A stretch of 64,000 nt of DNA from Phorcus lineatus (Eukaryota > Mollusca > Gastropoda > Trochida > Trochidae), in NCBI GenBank assembly GCA_921293015.1, contig OV121093.1:24872622-24936621 (forward strand). The letters are read 5' to 3'. Of this stretch, positions 1 through 13,700 are shown one piece after another. Within the stretch, counting starts at the first letter, position 1; each line of letters opens with the position of its first letter. Position numbers and translations under genes: made by a program. The notes under the pieces were generated by a model, which saw only the letters and a program-made list of their open reading frames with translations, did not search any database and was not told the DNA's origin.

Positions 1-201
1 GTTTTATTGGTAAATGAAAATTGGATGTACTACTAGAATTAAAATTATATTACAACTAGTAGAATAAGAGGGTGGCCCAATTTACACAAGAAATAGGGTT
101 GATTGTGTTTAGAGCTGAGTGGAAGCCATTGTTAAACACATGTAAGTCATATTCAAATATCAATTCATTATGTTTACAATATCAGTGCTATCGTCTTACA
201 G

Positions 202-351
202 GTTGTTGTTACTGAATCAGGAGGAAACGATCTTAGTGAATGTTTTCTTTTCGAAAATTTGATAATCAGGCGCCGCCAGATCATTTTTACCATGTTTCTC
301 GCTTATGATTTTAGCAATTTTGTACTTGTACAATTGTTTTGCATTTTATAA
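202..351 (+). pseudogene. Possible exon relic resembling exon 2
   Basis: A good acceptor (pyrimidine-rich, ending cttacag) is followed by an open stretch that begins V-V-V-T-E-S-G-G-N-D-L-S. This resembles the start of exon 2 (V-V-V-S-D-E-S-D-S). The similarity ends after about 12 residues and no linker or P-x-F follows. The only nearby donor, at about 236, has poor consensus and an unmatched phase. It may be a truncated duplicate of the exon 2 start, or a short real exon of the preceding domain. Confidence 0.25.
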
Positions 352-769
352 TGAAGATACAACTTTATTTCTGTACAATGTAAACTTTGCCCAATCGGAG
401 GGTGAATTATACTGTTAAGCATTCTAATGACAACGATTCGGTTTATAGAACAGACATCGAGTTTCAGTATTCATCCACGGAGCATCCTTTGGCCTGATGG
501 TAACAACTTGTCAGGCACAAGACTGTTGCTTAAGTTTGGTTAGTTGATTAGTTAAGTTTTCTACTTGATTTACGTCTCCAGGGGCAAATCTCTTGTTTCA
601 CTCAAAAGAACTACGTTTATTACTAAGAGGAACAATGCCAATTAAACAATAGTTAGTCTGATTCAAATCGACCGTGTTTCGAGGAATAAAAGTTTGTAAA
701 TATTACGATAGTCATCATGTTTTCTTTTGTAAATAACTTTATGGTAAGTTTTTTTTTGAGTAACATATA

Positions 770-976
770 TAGGACAATGATTACTACATACAGGGTGCAG
801 TACCACCCATGGTTCGCTAGTTCCAGCCGATGCTCGCAGGTTTAACCGCAATGCATAGTCACAATGGTGTTGGGATGGCCCTGCTAATACTAGCAGCCGC
901 GATATAAGTGAAATAATCTTGAAAGCGGCGTTAAACACTCACTCACTCACTCACTCACACTCGCTCACTCACTCAC
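770..976 (-). mobile_element. Dispersed SINE/MITE-like element with (ACTC)n tail
   Basis: The end of the element reads gcggcgttaaacactc and runs directly into an (ACTC)n microsatellite at about 936-976. On the minus strand it begins gtgagtgagtgagtg followed by ttaacgccgctttc. I recall this junction from dispersed repeats in abalone and related gastropods. The boundary near 770 is a guess, and no clear polymerase III boxes are seen. Confidence 0.45.
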
Positions 977-1593
977 TTCCATACAGAGTGGAGTACACCA
1001 GAGTCTAGTACAAGCCCAGCATGTGAAACAAACATAACATCAATCAGAATACTAGAATTAGTATCTTTGTAAACAGTAGATTTGTGATAATCCATTCAAC
1101 AGCTTGATTTCTTCTATTCTGTTTAAATCAGTAGTAAGGATGTTTTCATAAAAGTCCCCAGTTATTATTGAAGTCAAACCAAGATCTACAGCATGAGTAT
1201 TCGATTCATCTATCAAGTCTCAGTATCCATTGCTTTAGTCTGCTGTATGAAATTTTCCAATTAGGTTACTCCGTTTTTTACTTGTAATTTCGATCCACAT
1301 GCAAATCTGAACGAAAACCGGACAATGGCATTCTTACAGTTGAAGGCGCTGACACATCAAGCATCTTGTTTTTGTACTGTTGTGCTTGATCGATATTTCA
1401 TATCAACTAACGGTACCCTAAGTTTAACTTGCTATTATTTGATCATTCTTCTCTCACAGCAAATGTATTGCTGGTTGGTAATTACATCATCATAACGGGT
1501 TCAATATAAACACGCATTGTGTTTGCATTTGTTTAGTAGTCGATTGAGACGACTATGAATATATATATATACAATCCTGTGTTACCTTACCAG

Positions 1594-1731
1594 CTGCCTG
1601 GCGACCCGGCCCAAGGCTACATATTCACCGCTCCTGATGACAGCCCATTCTTCGTGGACCCTGAAGGATTCGTTCGACTCAAGGACAATCAGCAGCTGAA
1701 CCGCGAGACTCAACAATCTCACAACTTACTG
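1594..1731 (+). CDS. Cadherin exon 1: middle of partial domain W0
   Basis: Residues 1-46 of the assembled model. It carries the F-F-V-D-P-E-G-F-V strand typical of the middle of an EC domain, then L-N-R-E-T, a version of the LDRE motif. The acceptor is ttaccttaccag and the donor ctg/gtaaac, phase 0 on both sides. An ATG at 1555 lies upstream of the acceptor in frame, but I do not take it as the start because no signal peptide follows. Confidence 0.8.
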
Positions 1732-4700
1732 GTAAACTTCTTGAATCATTGCGTTACTTTACTAAAACATTTCATGAATATCATTGGGGCTTCATACCAT
1801 CAATACCATCAAGCATTCTCGTAGGTGTGCGTTACCTCAGACTAGTTCCACATTGGATTATCAACATGTTAGAAAAGCATAATAACACCCAGGTTTGAAC
1901 CAGTAAAAGCTGTCCATTCAGATTGATACAAATGTGTAAAGAAGAATGACGCAGAAAGGACTCAGGAGATAACACTTTTTTAAGTGACTCCCCAGTGAGC
2001 GACTCCAGAGTTAATCCTGATTATAGTGACCCCTCTCAAGTCGTGCCTTGTATTTCAGGTAGTAGTAAGCGATGAATCAGACTCCCGGTTGCAGAGCGCC
2101 ATCCGTCTGACAGTGACAGTTTTGGATGTGAACGACGATGCCCCGGTGTTCATAAACACAGACCAATACAACGTCCAAATAGAGGAAGACACCTACACTC
2201 AGCCTAATACTGTGTTTCAGGTGATTCACATGTGGTACACTAGCGATGCAGTCATATCTAATTGTTTTCTGAATACGATGCTTCACGAAATTCGGCAGTC
2301 ACTATTGTATATGCGACATGTATATGATAATAATTACAAATAATGCACTAATGCAATGCAAAGTCATAAGAGAAAAATAAGGATGTTGCACTAGTTTTTG
2401 ACCAGCAATATCATTTGCAGTGTATTTGATATGGCACAATTATCAAAAATGATCAAAGATAAATGCTTGAAGGACAATGGAAAAATAATTATTTTGGAAT
2501 ACATACAGATATAAATAGTCCTTGAATTGTTGCGCTTGATCTCCCCTTTTTTCGAAGGTGCCTTCGTGGAAAATGAAACTTAGCAATATCAAAAAAGTTG
2601 TTGCTTCATTTAGGATATAATGTTAGGACTAATTCTTAAATAGAAAAGAAGTATAGTTCGAAAATGGTTTCCAGGTCACAGCAGAAGACGCTGACGCTCC
2701 ACCGAGTAACATAATTACATACACAATACAGTCAGTATCCGACAATGCTGGGGACAGGTTCACAATAGACGAGACCAGTGGACGGATTTCTGTACAAGGG
2801 ACATTCCTCGTTGGGGAGGAACTCGCCGTCACTGTTACAGCCACTGACAGCGGCTCACCGACCAGGAGGTAGTTTGACAAGGGAAACACTCTTTTTGTAA
2901 TAGCATAGGCATCTAAACAAACGCAACTTTTGCCACTTGTGTATTCAAGTAAGTGACATCGGATCAACCCCCAAAATTTAACATTGTTATTCAGTCATGG
3001 GTATTCTCCGTAACAAACATTATATTTAAGCGTTCTTCTTGAATAAGGCAAATGTATGAAGTTCAGTTACACACATCTAGGCTTATACATGCATGGCATC
3101 TCCCTATTACTGCAGTGTGATGGGTGCAGAGTTAATACCTGTCTCATTTAGATGTCAGCAACTCTTTAATGGAAGCGTTCATCCGATCACCTCCTCAACA
3201 GAACAGTACAGCTCTCCAGGCCACTCTGGCAGAGGGAGAAGTGTTCCTGCTTATCCTGACATTTCTTCCAGATACAGAGTTGTGCTCACAGCTGCAGTAT
3301 GTTCTCAGGACCGACAGCGGCTCTCATGATTCATTAGACCGGCAGCGTATAAGTGAAGGTGTTAATAATATAGCATCCTCGTACGTGGTGCACACATTAA
3401 CTCAGTACCATTTGCATCAGAATAGATTTGTTGATCACATTTTGATGTTTGTTTAACGATTTTTACTTTTAGCAATATTACCAGTTAACATCACGGGTCC
3501 TGCTTGTCTAAAAATGTGCGTTTCATTTGTTGACAATAAATTTTTTTACATTGTATGATACTTTTCATTTCAGCACTACCGATGTCGTGTATTTTACTAT
3601 AATATCGTCTGGGAACAAACCACCTACATTTGCACAGAGCCAGTACACGGTAAATGTGAGCGAGGGAATTGCAGTCAACCAACTGGTCTTCACGGTGACG
3701 GTATGTAGAATTTGTCCATGTCCTTTGGCCTCAACAGTAGAAGCTTACTGATTACAACTTTGTAGATAGAACATTTAGTAGGTAGACGAAAGTGACACTG
3801 TTAAGCTTCTTCTTATTTATTCTTGATATGATCATCACATTCGGACTATCGAAGTTATCATTGGCGTGTTTGCAAAATAAGTAGACTACATTGGTCCACA
3901 TTGAAGGTAGACTAAAGAAGATGAATGTCTTATCCTATGCATGGTATGAATATGAATAACTCGAAAACAATTTCTTTCTTACGTGAGCACCAATATATTT
4001 TGGGTTTAATACTAGTATTTGATCCAGTCAATAGTCGGGCTGACCAGCGTGACATGTAGGTTCCTGAAATATTTAACTACCCTTTGACTTAATGAATAGC
4101 AATACATTGAACTTCTTGATATTTCCTGTTGTTCTGTGTATCTGCAGGCTACTGATGAAGACAGCACAAGCCTTACCTACAGCATTCGTAATGGTCCATT
4201 TCGTATAACTGAGTAAGTATACTTGTGCTTTTTAAAAAGTTTCCTACTGATTATCATAAATCATATCTTCAACCTAAAGTAAAGAGGACCTTTAAATTGT
4301 CTGAAATATTGTGTTATTAATGGTGCTATAGTTATTATACAGAGCGTATTCCCAGGAAATTACAATCACAATGCTTCTCACTTTCAGCAAAGGGGAAGTG
4401 TACAACACAGATACCCTAGATCGCGAGGCGCAGCCTACTTATAGTCTTGATGTCAACGCAAGGGACGAAATTTTGGTGCGGGTATTTTTAGATTGATTAT
4501 AATTTTGCTAAGGCAAGTTAAATATTGATAAATGAGAAATTATGGTAAACATTATATTCAAGTTAATAAATAATATTTATTTTAGCTTTAGTCATCTGTA
4601 AAACATCTATGTGTACTTTGTTGTGATTTCATCACATCTGAATCACTCATACTTTTCTAATTGTGACCCTTTTTCCTTATATATATATATGTTTTTCTGA

Positions 4701-7700
4701 ATGTACTGCAGATGGCAACAACTCGACTCCGAGTCATCGTCACCGACGTGAATGATAACAGTCCAACTTTCGTAAAGAGTGATTACACTTTCTCAGTTGA
4801 TGAAGGAAATACAATAATTGGGACGATAACTGTAAGTTGAATATTTATGGATCGATATGTTAGTGTACAATCTTTCATTTGGTCAATAAGTTGAAATAAA
4901 TAATTCAATTGTATGTAATTTGACGCTTGCAATGTTTATGATGTTTGTAAAATACGTTAAAAATTACCTCAATGCCTACATGTCCGAAGGTCAAAATCAT
5001 ATCTTGTTGCTGCTATTTTGAATTCTGCTGAAGATCTTTCTATTCCACGAAGTAGATGAGGATTAATGGTTTGAGCTGAGTGTGTCCTTCCGTTCGAGTC
5101 AAAGGGGACGTAATATTTTCAAAGAAAAAGTTATACAAGATAACCAAATGTTGGGTCTGTCTTCTTCAGTGACAAAAAAGAATTCGAATGAGCGAAGCGC
5201 TTAATTATGCTTTCCTTAGTTATAACATTTGGTCTGTTTATAAGCTCTGTTAGGGGAAGAAAGGAAAATTTCAATAACTTGATGGATTTTGAAAATTATA
5301 TGAATGCAAACAATTTCCCAAAAGTTATTGTCAATGTTTCGTTTGTGGACTAGGTATCATCTAAGGGAAATGTTTTTCTTTGAAAACTTTCAGATGATGT
5401 AACGAAATTTAGTATTTGGCTTTAGGGTATCAATACACAGATGCTTTTTTAAAACGAGAAGCCTTTTCATATGGAGTTAATAAACTCCTACCGTTTTTAA
5501 ACTCTGATTTAGGACATTTAGGAAAAGGTTGTGAGTTATGATGAGAACCAGTCTGGCGGTGTATTTGAATGAGTTTCTCATGTTGTCATTTGCGCAGGCC
5601 ACGGACAGGGATGAGGCGAACACACCCGAGTCCCGAGTGAGATACCGCATACAGGAAGAGACCAGCAGGTAGGTTGTCTGGTCACCTTGTGCCCAACTGT
5701 AGTCGGCTATCTCTCTCCTGTCATACAGATTCAAACTGTTTCTTATTCAAAGTGGTTTGAAAATGGTTGAATAAGGATTTCAAGAGGATTTTATATTACT
5801 CTAAATTTTCATTTTAAAATATCTAAGTGTTGAAGTTCTTCCTTAAAGCTTCTTTTGATTCATAGAAATGCAGTCTTATATCTTTTTTTACAATTCTTTC
5901 AAAAAGGCTTTCATATTCACTTAGAATGCTTTAAATGCTTTAAATGATATATGTACACAGTAAAACACCAATATTCAGGTGAAGAATCGGTAGTTATATA
6001 CAGCTATCAGGCATTGGAAATCATAGAACACTTCCCTGGCTTCTACACGCCCCCTGTTAATTTAACAATGAAAGTAACATTAGTAAGTCTTATGGCTAGT
6101 GAGACTTGTTATTTGAAAAACATTTCAAAGCCGATCAACAAACCGATCGATAATAGCTGGCGGTAGTATTAGACGTCTATCTAAGAGTTAGGGACATCTA
6201 ACTTTTATCTTTGTTATGTCGTCTTTGCGAATTGTATGGACCAACAAAAATTTCAATTGGTGTTGTATTTCTTAAACAAAAGCATTGTTTCATGCTTCCA
6301 GATTCGAGGTAGATGAAAGCACCGGCGCTATCACTTCGAGAGAGCCCCTGGACTATGAGATGCAGCAACGACACAGTATCACAGTGCTGGCAGTAGACGG
6401 GGGTTCAAACAGTCGAACGGGGGTCGCCATCGTCACCGTCATCGTAGGGGATCTTCCAGATTCAATACCAATTTTCAGTCCAAGCAACTATGAGGCTCGA
6501 GTACCGGAGGACATCACAATCGGCTCGTCTATACTAACCGTGACAGTATGTTATCATATCTTAGTTATTGGTATTCTTCATCTTTATTGGCAGTAGTTCA
6601 GGCCACATGGCCCATGGTACAGTTGTGATATAAAATGTATAATTGTTGTGATTGATATTCAACATTCACGAGATTGCTGGTTTTGAGGGAATAATCATTT
6701 ATAATGTATTAGTTTATATTTCTTAATTCAACACCTCATAAGGTATGTATTTAGGTTATTGTTCTGCACCTTGTAATTGTCTCCAAACGTGAAGAAGAAA
6801 AGCAAGAAGAAGAAAAGTGAGACGTGGACGTTACAGCCGTATAAGAGAATTATCAAAGGTCTGTATTATCCATATAATGTTGCTGCAGGTCCCATGCTCT
6901 AATCCTCAGTGGAAGTATTTTCTCCTTCCCAGGCCACGGCTGCTGACAGATCTACCCGCTATGTGATGGACTCTGAAGGCACGCCGTTTACTGTGGACCC
7001 GTCCACCGGTCTGGTCCGCACTAGCATCATCTTAGACTACGAAACTGAGGACCAATATACGTTCAGAGTTACCAGTGTCAGTGGCAGGACGACCGCCAAC
7101 TCTAGACAACACACTGCCACGGTCACTGTGATCGTCACAGTTAGTATACTGTACATCTCCTGGACACGCAGATTCAGACAGACATCTGACACTGTTAACT
7201 TTTATGTCATATTTGAAATAAAACGTAACCGCAAAGAAAACTTAAGAAATGGTTGGAAGGGGCTTTGATTATCTGTTGTCCTTTTAGAAAGAGCTTTATA
7301 AATTTATTTCATGTGAATGAAGTGTTTTGTTCATCAATGCCAAAACATTCAATGTCGAGGATATGACATTTTACGTGCAGTTACAGTTATGTCCATGTTT
7401 AAATTAAGGATGTTTTGAACTTCGAATAAATTGTCTTTAGTATCAGTTCACTATGAAGACCAATGTCTCAAGCACATGTTAATAAAGGTTTTGTAAATCA
7501 GGATGTGAACGACCTTGCCCCAGTACTGTCTATTGAGGACGAGACCCTCACGCTATCGGATGACACAGCTGTCGGCACACGCGTGTTTGATGTGAATGCC
7601 ACCGACGGGGACCAGCTTGTTAGTACACCTTGGGTTTACACTTGATTAAACACACAACTTGAATTTCTACCTGAAAGTCGATGGGCAAAAATATATCACT

Positions 7701-10700
7701 CTCCTGAAAATATCGGAATAACTTACAATTGTAATTGTCTTCTGCTAATTGATTTGTCTTTCTTGATTATCAGTTTGTTTTAAAGCTTCCGAAATCTACC
7801 AATTAGGTGGTTTATGTCTAATGATTTATTTTCTTCAAGGACGTTTCCCCAAATACGTTAAATGTACCGAGAATTTTCTCTTGAATGTCCAATAGTCCTT
7901 TTACTAGACACTTTTTCATCAGTGATTTTTTTGCTTGATATAAAACTTATTAGCCAGACGCTGAATATTTAAAGAATGTATTTATTGGATAATGTAGTTA
8001 TGCCCTGTCGAGGAATATATCTTATCTAACCTGAATTGCATATGTGATGGAAATTTTCAAAGCATTTTTACAACAATTTGACTCTTACTGTTAAAAGACT
8101 GTCTACATATTTATTAGATGATTTAATTCAGCCTTCAGACAGCAAATGATTTTCTGTGGAATAACGTTTTTTTTTAAACAAGACTTTTGTTTTAGAAGAA
8201 ATTAAGTAGAGTGTAATGTTAGTTCTTGTTCGTTCATTTTGAAAAGTCTATGCACATTCATAGAAGCTGTTAGCAAATTGTTGCAGTGCAGTTCACATCT
8301 CCACGTCTTAACGTTCACCATTGTTGATCAATACTATTTTACGTAATCTAGTTTGGAATTTTGTTAAAGATGACATATTATTTTTTTTCAAACAATAATG
8401 AGATTTGAGCCAATCATTTATTCCGTACCTTTGTGAACTAAGTATGATATTGTTGGGAAACAATATAGTTATATCTAGACCAACAATAAATCACCATCAA
8501 CTGCTTCATCAAATTGCTTAGGTCTTTCTACAGTTACTGCATTCAGTTTCTTATCTATAGTGAGAATAAAATATACTGGACAAAATAAGTTAAGGATACT
8601 GAATTTCTATGATTGATATTACATCAGGTGCTCACTGTACAATATGTTATTATCAATAATTTCCGAATTTTCATATAACCCTTATTATTTTTGTTTTATG
8701 TAGTTGTTTTCAACTACTTCATCCCATGTCTTACGACTCTCACCAGGGAAGCCTGAACCAGGAAATCCGGTATTCCTTTTCGTCCATGAGCCCTGAATCA
8801 GGACGGGGAGTGTTCTTCATCAAAGAGCTGACCGGGGAAATAATCCTTATAGCCCCTCTCACCCAGGACGTGTCCATCCAGACCTACACAGTAGGTGGCG
8901 GCGCCTTCTAAATAATGGTTCAACAACACCACCAACAATATATGTTCTGTTTGCTATTTTTGCATGCGTCTTTCAATTCTAGATTTTCATTGTTAAGCAT
9001 TTTGGCAAAAACTAAAATTAAAATGTTGATAAATGTGCATCGCTACACAGCAGCATGGCAACACAGCCATACAGCACCATAGCAACACAGTCAATCATCA
9101 GTAACATAGTAACACAGCTATTCATTAGCAGCATTGCAACACAGCCATTCATCAGTAGCATGGCAACACAGCCATTCATCAGTAGCATAGTGACACAGCC
9201 ATTCATCAGCAGCATGGCAACACAGCCATTCATCAGTAGCATGGCAACACAGCCATTCATTAGTAGCATAGGGACACAGCCATTCATCAGTAGCATAGTG
9301 ACGCAGCCATTCATCAGTAGCATAGTGACACAGCCATTCATCAGTATCATAGTCACACAGTCATTCATCAGCAGCATGGCAACACAGCCATTCATCAGCA
9401 GCATGGCAACACAGCCATTCATCAGTAGCATAGTGACACAGCCATTCATCAGCAGCATGGCAACACAGCCATTCATCAGTAGCATGGCAACACAGCCATT
9501 CATCAGTAGCATAGTGACACAGCCATTCATCAGTAGCATAGTGACACAGCCATTCATCAGTAGCATAGTGACACAGCCATTCATCAGTAGCATAGTGACA
9601 CAGGCATTCATCAGTAGCATGGCAACACATGCATGCATCAGTAGCATAGTGACACAGCCATTCATCAGTAGCATAGTGACACAGCCATTCATCAGTAGCA
9701 TAGTGACACAGCCATTCATCAGCAGCATAGTGACACAGCCATTCATCAGCAGCATGGCAACACAGCCATTCATCAGTAGCATAGTGACACAGCCATTCAT
9801 CAGCAGCATGGCAACACAGCCATTCATCAGTAGCATAGTGACACAGCCATTCATCAGTAGCATAGGGACACAGGCATTCATCAGTAGCATAGTGACAGCC
9901 ATTCATCAGCAGCATAGTGACACAGCCATTCATCAGCAGCATAGTGACACAGCCATTCATCAGTAGCATAGGGACACAGCCATTCATCAGCAGCATGGCA
10001 ACACAGCCATTCATCAGTAGCATGGCAACACAGCCATTCATCAGTAGCATAGTGACACAGCCATTCATCAGTAGCATAGTGACACAGGCATTTATCAGTA
10101 GCATAGTGACACAGCCATTCATCAGTAGCATAGTGACACAGCCATTCATCAGTAGCATAGGGACACAGCCATTCATCAGTAGCATAGTGACACAGCCATT
10201 CATCAGTAGCATAGTGACACAGCCATTCATCAGTAGCATAGTGACACAGCCATTCATCAGCAGCATGGCAACACAGCCATTCATCAGTAGCATAGTGACA
10301 CAGCCATTCATCAGTAGCATAGGGACACAGGCATTCATCAGTAGCATAGTGACAGCCATTCATCAGTAGCATAGGGACACAGGCATTCATCAGCAGCATA
10401 CTGACACAGCCATTCATCAGCAGCATAGTGACACAGCCATTCATCAGCAGCATACTGACACAGCCATTCATCAGTAGCATAGTGACACAGGCATTTATCA
10501 GTAGCATAGTGACACAGCCGTTCATCAGTAGCATAGTGACACAGGCATTTATCAGTAGCATAGGGACACAGCCATTCATCAGTAGCATAGTGACACAGCC
10601 ATTCATCAGTATCATAGTGACACAGCCATTCATCAGTAGCATAGTGACACAGCCATTCATCAGTATCATAGTCACACAGTCATTCTTCAGTAGCATAGTG

Positions 10701-13700
10701 ACACAGCCATTCATCAGTAGCATAGTCACACAGTCATTCTTCAGTAGCATAGTGACACAGCCATTCATCAGTAGCATAGTGACACAGCCATTCATCAGTA
10801 GCATAGTGACACAGCCATTCATCAGTAGCATAGTGACACAGCCATTCATCAGTAGCATAGTGACACAGCCATTCTTCAGTAGCATAGTGACACAGGCAAT
10901 TATCAGTAGCATAGTGACACAGCCATTCTTCAGTAGCATAGGGACACAGCCATTCATCAGTAGCATAGTGACACAGCCATTCATCAGTAGCATAGTGACA
11001 CAGCCGTTCATCAGTAGCATAGTGACACAGCCATGCATCAGTAGCATAGTGACACAGCCATTCATCAGTAGCATAGTGACACAGCCATTCATCAGTAGCA
11101 TAGTGACACAGCCGTTCATCAGTAGCATAGTGACACAGCCGTTCATCAGTAGCATAGTGACACAGCCGTTCATCAGTAACAGAGCAATCTGCCTATCATC
11201 AGTAGCATAGTAACCAAGCCAAACATTAGTGACAGTAACACAACAAACCAACATGGTTATGCAACAATAACATGACAACAGAGTCATTCATACGTAACAG
11301 AAATATTCATTAGTAGCAACACAGCCATTCATCAGTGCCAGAACGACAAAGCCGTTCATCAGTGTGAAAGTTAGTTTGTGATATTGTCATAGTCTTCGTT
11401 TTTTTAAAATAACACAAAGTTGCCATTCATGTACTTTCTTTAGCATCTGTTAACCCTATCTTCGATGTGAGCATGTTATTTGCAGTAAGAAAAGGCATGA
11501 TTACAAAGAATATTTTTTGTCTCCTGATTATCAAACTCACTGCAATATACATGTGTCACAATATGGAATGACAACAAGATTCAAAGCTTGAATAAATGAA
11601 ATTTATTCAAAATCAATGCAGTTAATATATGTATAAAATCCCCCTCCCCCAATTCTATCTCGCATACAAACACACCCACATATTCACTGTTACCCAAACA
11701 TACTAATGGAACACTACCCACACGCACAATACTTTCAGTCATTACAACATTAACCTATAACAATTGATTACATATTACATATTTGCTTTATACTTATACA
11801 AAATATACCATCTAATACTTGTAGCAATGTCCAAGAATACACATGGCTCAAATGATTTGCAGAGCTTATTGTCCACTTAAGCCCAATCACAAGAAACGTC
11901 TCACTGTAAAAAGTCCTGTGTCACAGTTACTTGCTGGACGCCCACACATCAGCGGTCCAGAAAGGCATACAGATCCTGGGGTCCGACCTCGCCCACTGGT
12001 CTGGTGTTTCACCTCGGGTGTTTTCCGGCGGAACGTCGCCCAGGCACGATACTCGGGCTGCACTAGACCCGGACACTATACAACATGATAAAATATTTAT
12101 CATTCAACACACACGAGTATTACAACTCAGAATGATTAACACTGTTACATAACCATTCAACATACTACGAGCGTAACAGCTCAGAATGATTTACACCGTT
12201 ACATAATCATTCAACATACTACGAGCGTAACAGCTCAGAATGATTTACACCGTTACATAACCATTCAACATACTACGAGCGTAACAGCTCAGAATGATTT
12301 ACACCGTTACATAACCATTCAACATACTACGAGCGTAACAGCTCAGAATGATTTACACCGTTACATAATCATTCAACATACTACGAGCGTAACAGCTCAG
12401 AATGATTTACACCGTTACATAATCATTCAACATACTACGAGCTTAACTGTTCAGAATGATTAAAATACATACACAATCATTCAACATACAACGAGCGTTA
12501 TATTTGTTGCTATCTATAAGCTTACTAAATATGTTTATATTAATGCTAGTTCTTGCTATTTTCAGATGATGGTTGAAGCTCGGGATAGAGGTGTCCCGCC
12601 ACTCGCCGACAGAGGACGATTAACAGTGATCATTAACAGAAACACTGCGCCTCTGTTCCAACCTGATGCCCTTACTCGTCAAGTAAATGAGGACGATTTT
12701 GGTCTTGTTGAAACTCTACGTGCCTCTGACTCTGGTGATGGGGTATGTCAAATATATAGCTTTGTTACTTCATGATCATTGCGCTTATCTTAACCAAGCC
12801 CCAAGCAAACAAAGCTCTCACTCAAATATACATGTACAACAACATTTAGTTTTAATATATACCCCCGAATGCTGAAGCAATGCAAAACTAACACTATCCC
12901 TCAAATACCGGAAGTGCATTTAGACGTTGAAGTAAAGGATATTGCCCGCTTAGGAATGAATTTGGTAATAGTATCACCAAGCCCGGAAGCTACCAATCAT
13001 TGGCTATAGAACTAGGATACTAAACTCAATCATTTAATAAAGAGCTAGAATACCGATCTCAACCATTGGATATGACCTAGGATACTTAACTCAACCATTG
13101 GATATAACCTTGGTTACTTAACTCAACCATCGGCTATAACCTAGGATACTTAACTCAACCATTGGATATAACCTAGGATACTTAACTCAACCATGGGATG
13201 TAGGCCTACGATAATAAACTCAATCATTGGATATAGACAAAGTATGCGAAACTCAATCATTGGATATAAACTTAGGATATTAAACTCAATCATAAGATAA
13301 TGAACTCAATCATAGGATATAGACTTAGAGCACAAAACTTTGTCATCAGTCACTTAATGGATATAGACCTTAGCTACTAAGTACAACCTTTAAATGAAGA
13401 CCTCGTACACTGAATTCAGTCATTTGATATAAACTAGGACACTTAATTGATATAGAAATAGGTAAATAGCTAAACTCAACCATAAAGACTGAGGTAGAGG
13501 GTGCTACAATATTTACAGGTGATATATACAGCATCAAGTATATACCTTTACTCCCTGAAAGAAGTAAGTTCTTGTATTTCAGTTCTTCAAGTATGGTATA
13601 TGATATAAGCATCATTATAAAGATAAGTTATTCCATAAACAACACAGTGAGTTATGAGATGATCATCCTTTATAAACAACTTGGAAATTTCGACAATTTA

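Larger units (their letters stand above)
1..1593 (+). other. Intron or upstream sequence, no supported exon
   Basis: Apart from the possible exon relic at 202 and the dispersed element with an ACTC tail at about 770-976, I see no coding signal here. Since the first confident exon starts mid-domain in phase 0, at least one upstream exon must lie further 5' or be undetected here. Confidence 0.6.

Noticed and set aside
1555-1593. ATG at 1555 as a start codon for the gene
   Set aside because: It lies upstream of a good acceptor at 1593, no signal peptide follows, and exon 1 begins in the middle of an EC domain.
3093-3456. Overlapping ORFs between exons 3 and 4, containing Q-A-T-L-A-E-G-E-V
   Set aside because: Exons 3 and 4 join exactly through a split serine codon and give a complete domain, so no exon is needed here. 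The peptides lack an EC pattern.
9018-11287. Long ORFs on both strands (up to 468 codons) with M-L-L-M-N-G-C-V-T or T-Q-P-F-I-S-S-I-V repeats
   Set aside because: They are frames of a 27-bp satellite. They open on both strands and in several frames, break at 25-bp units, and have no splice or start context.
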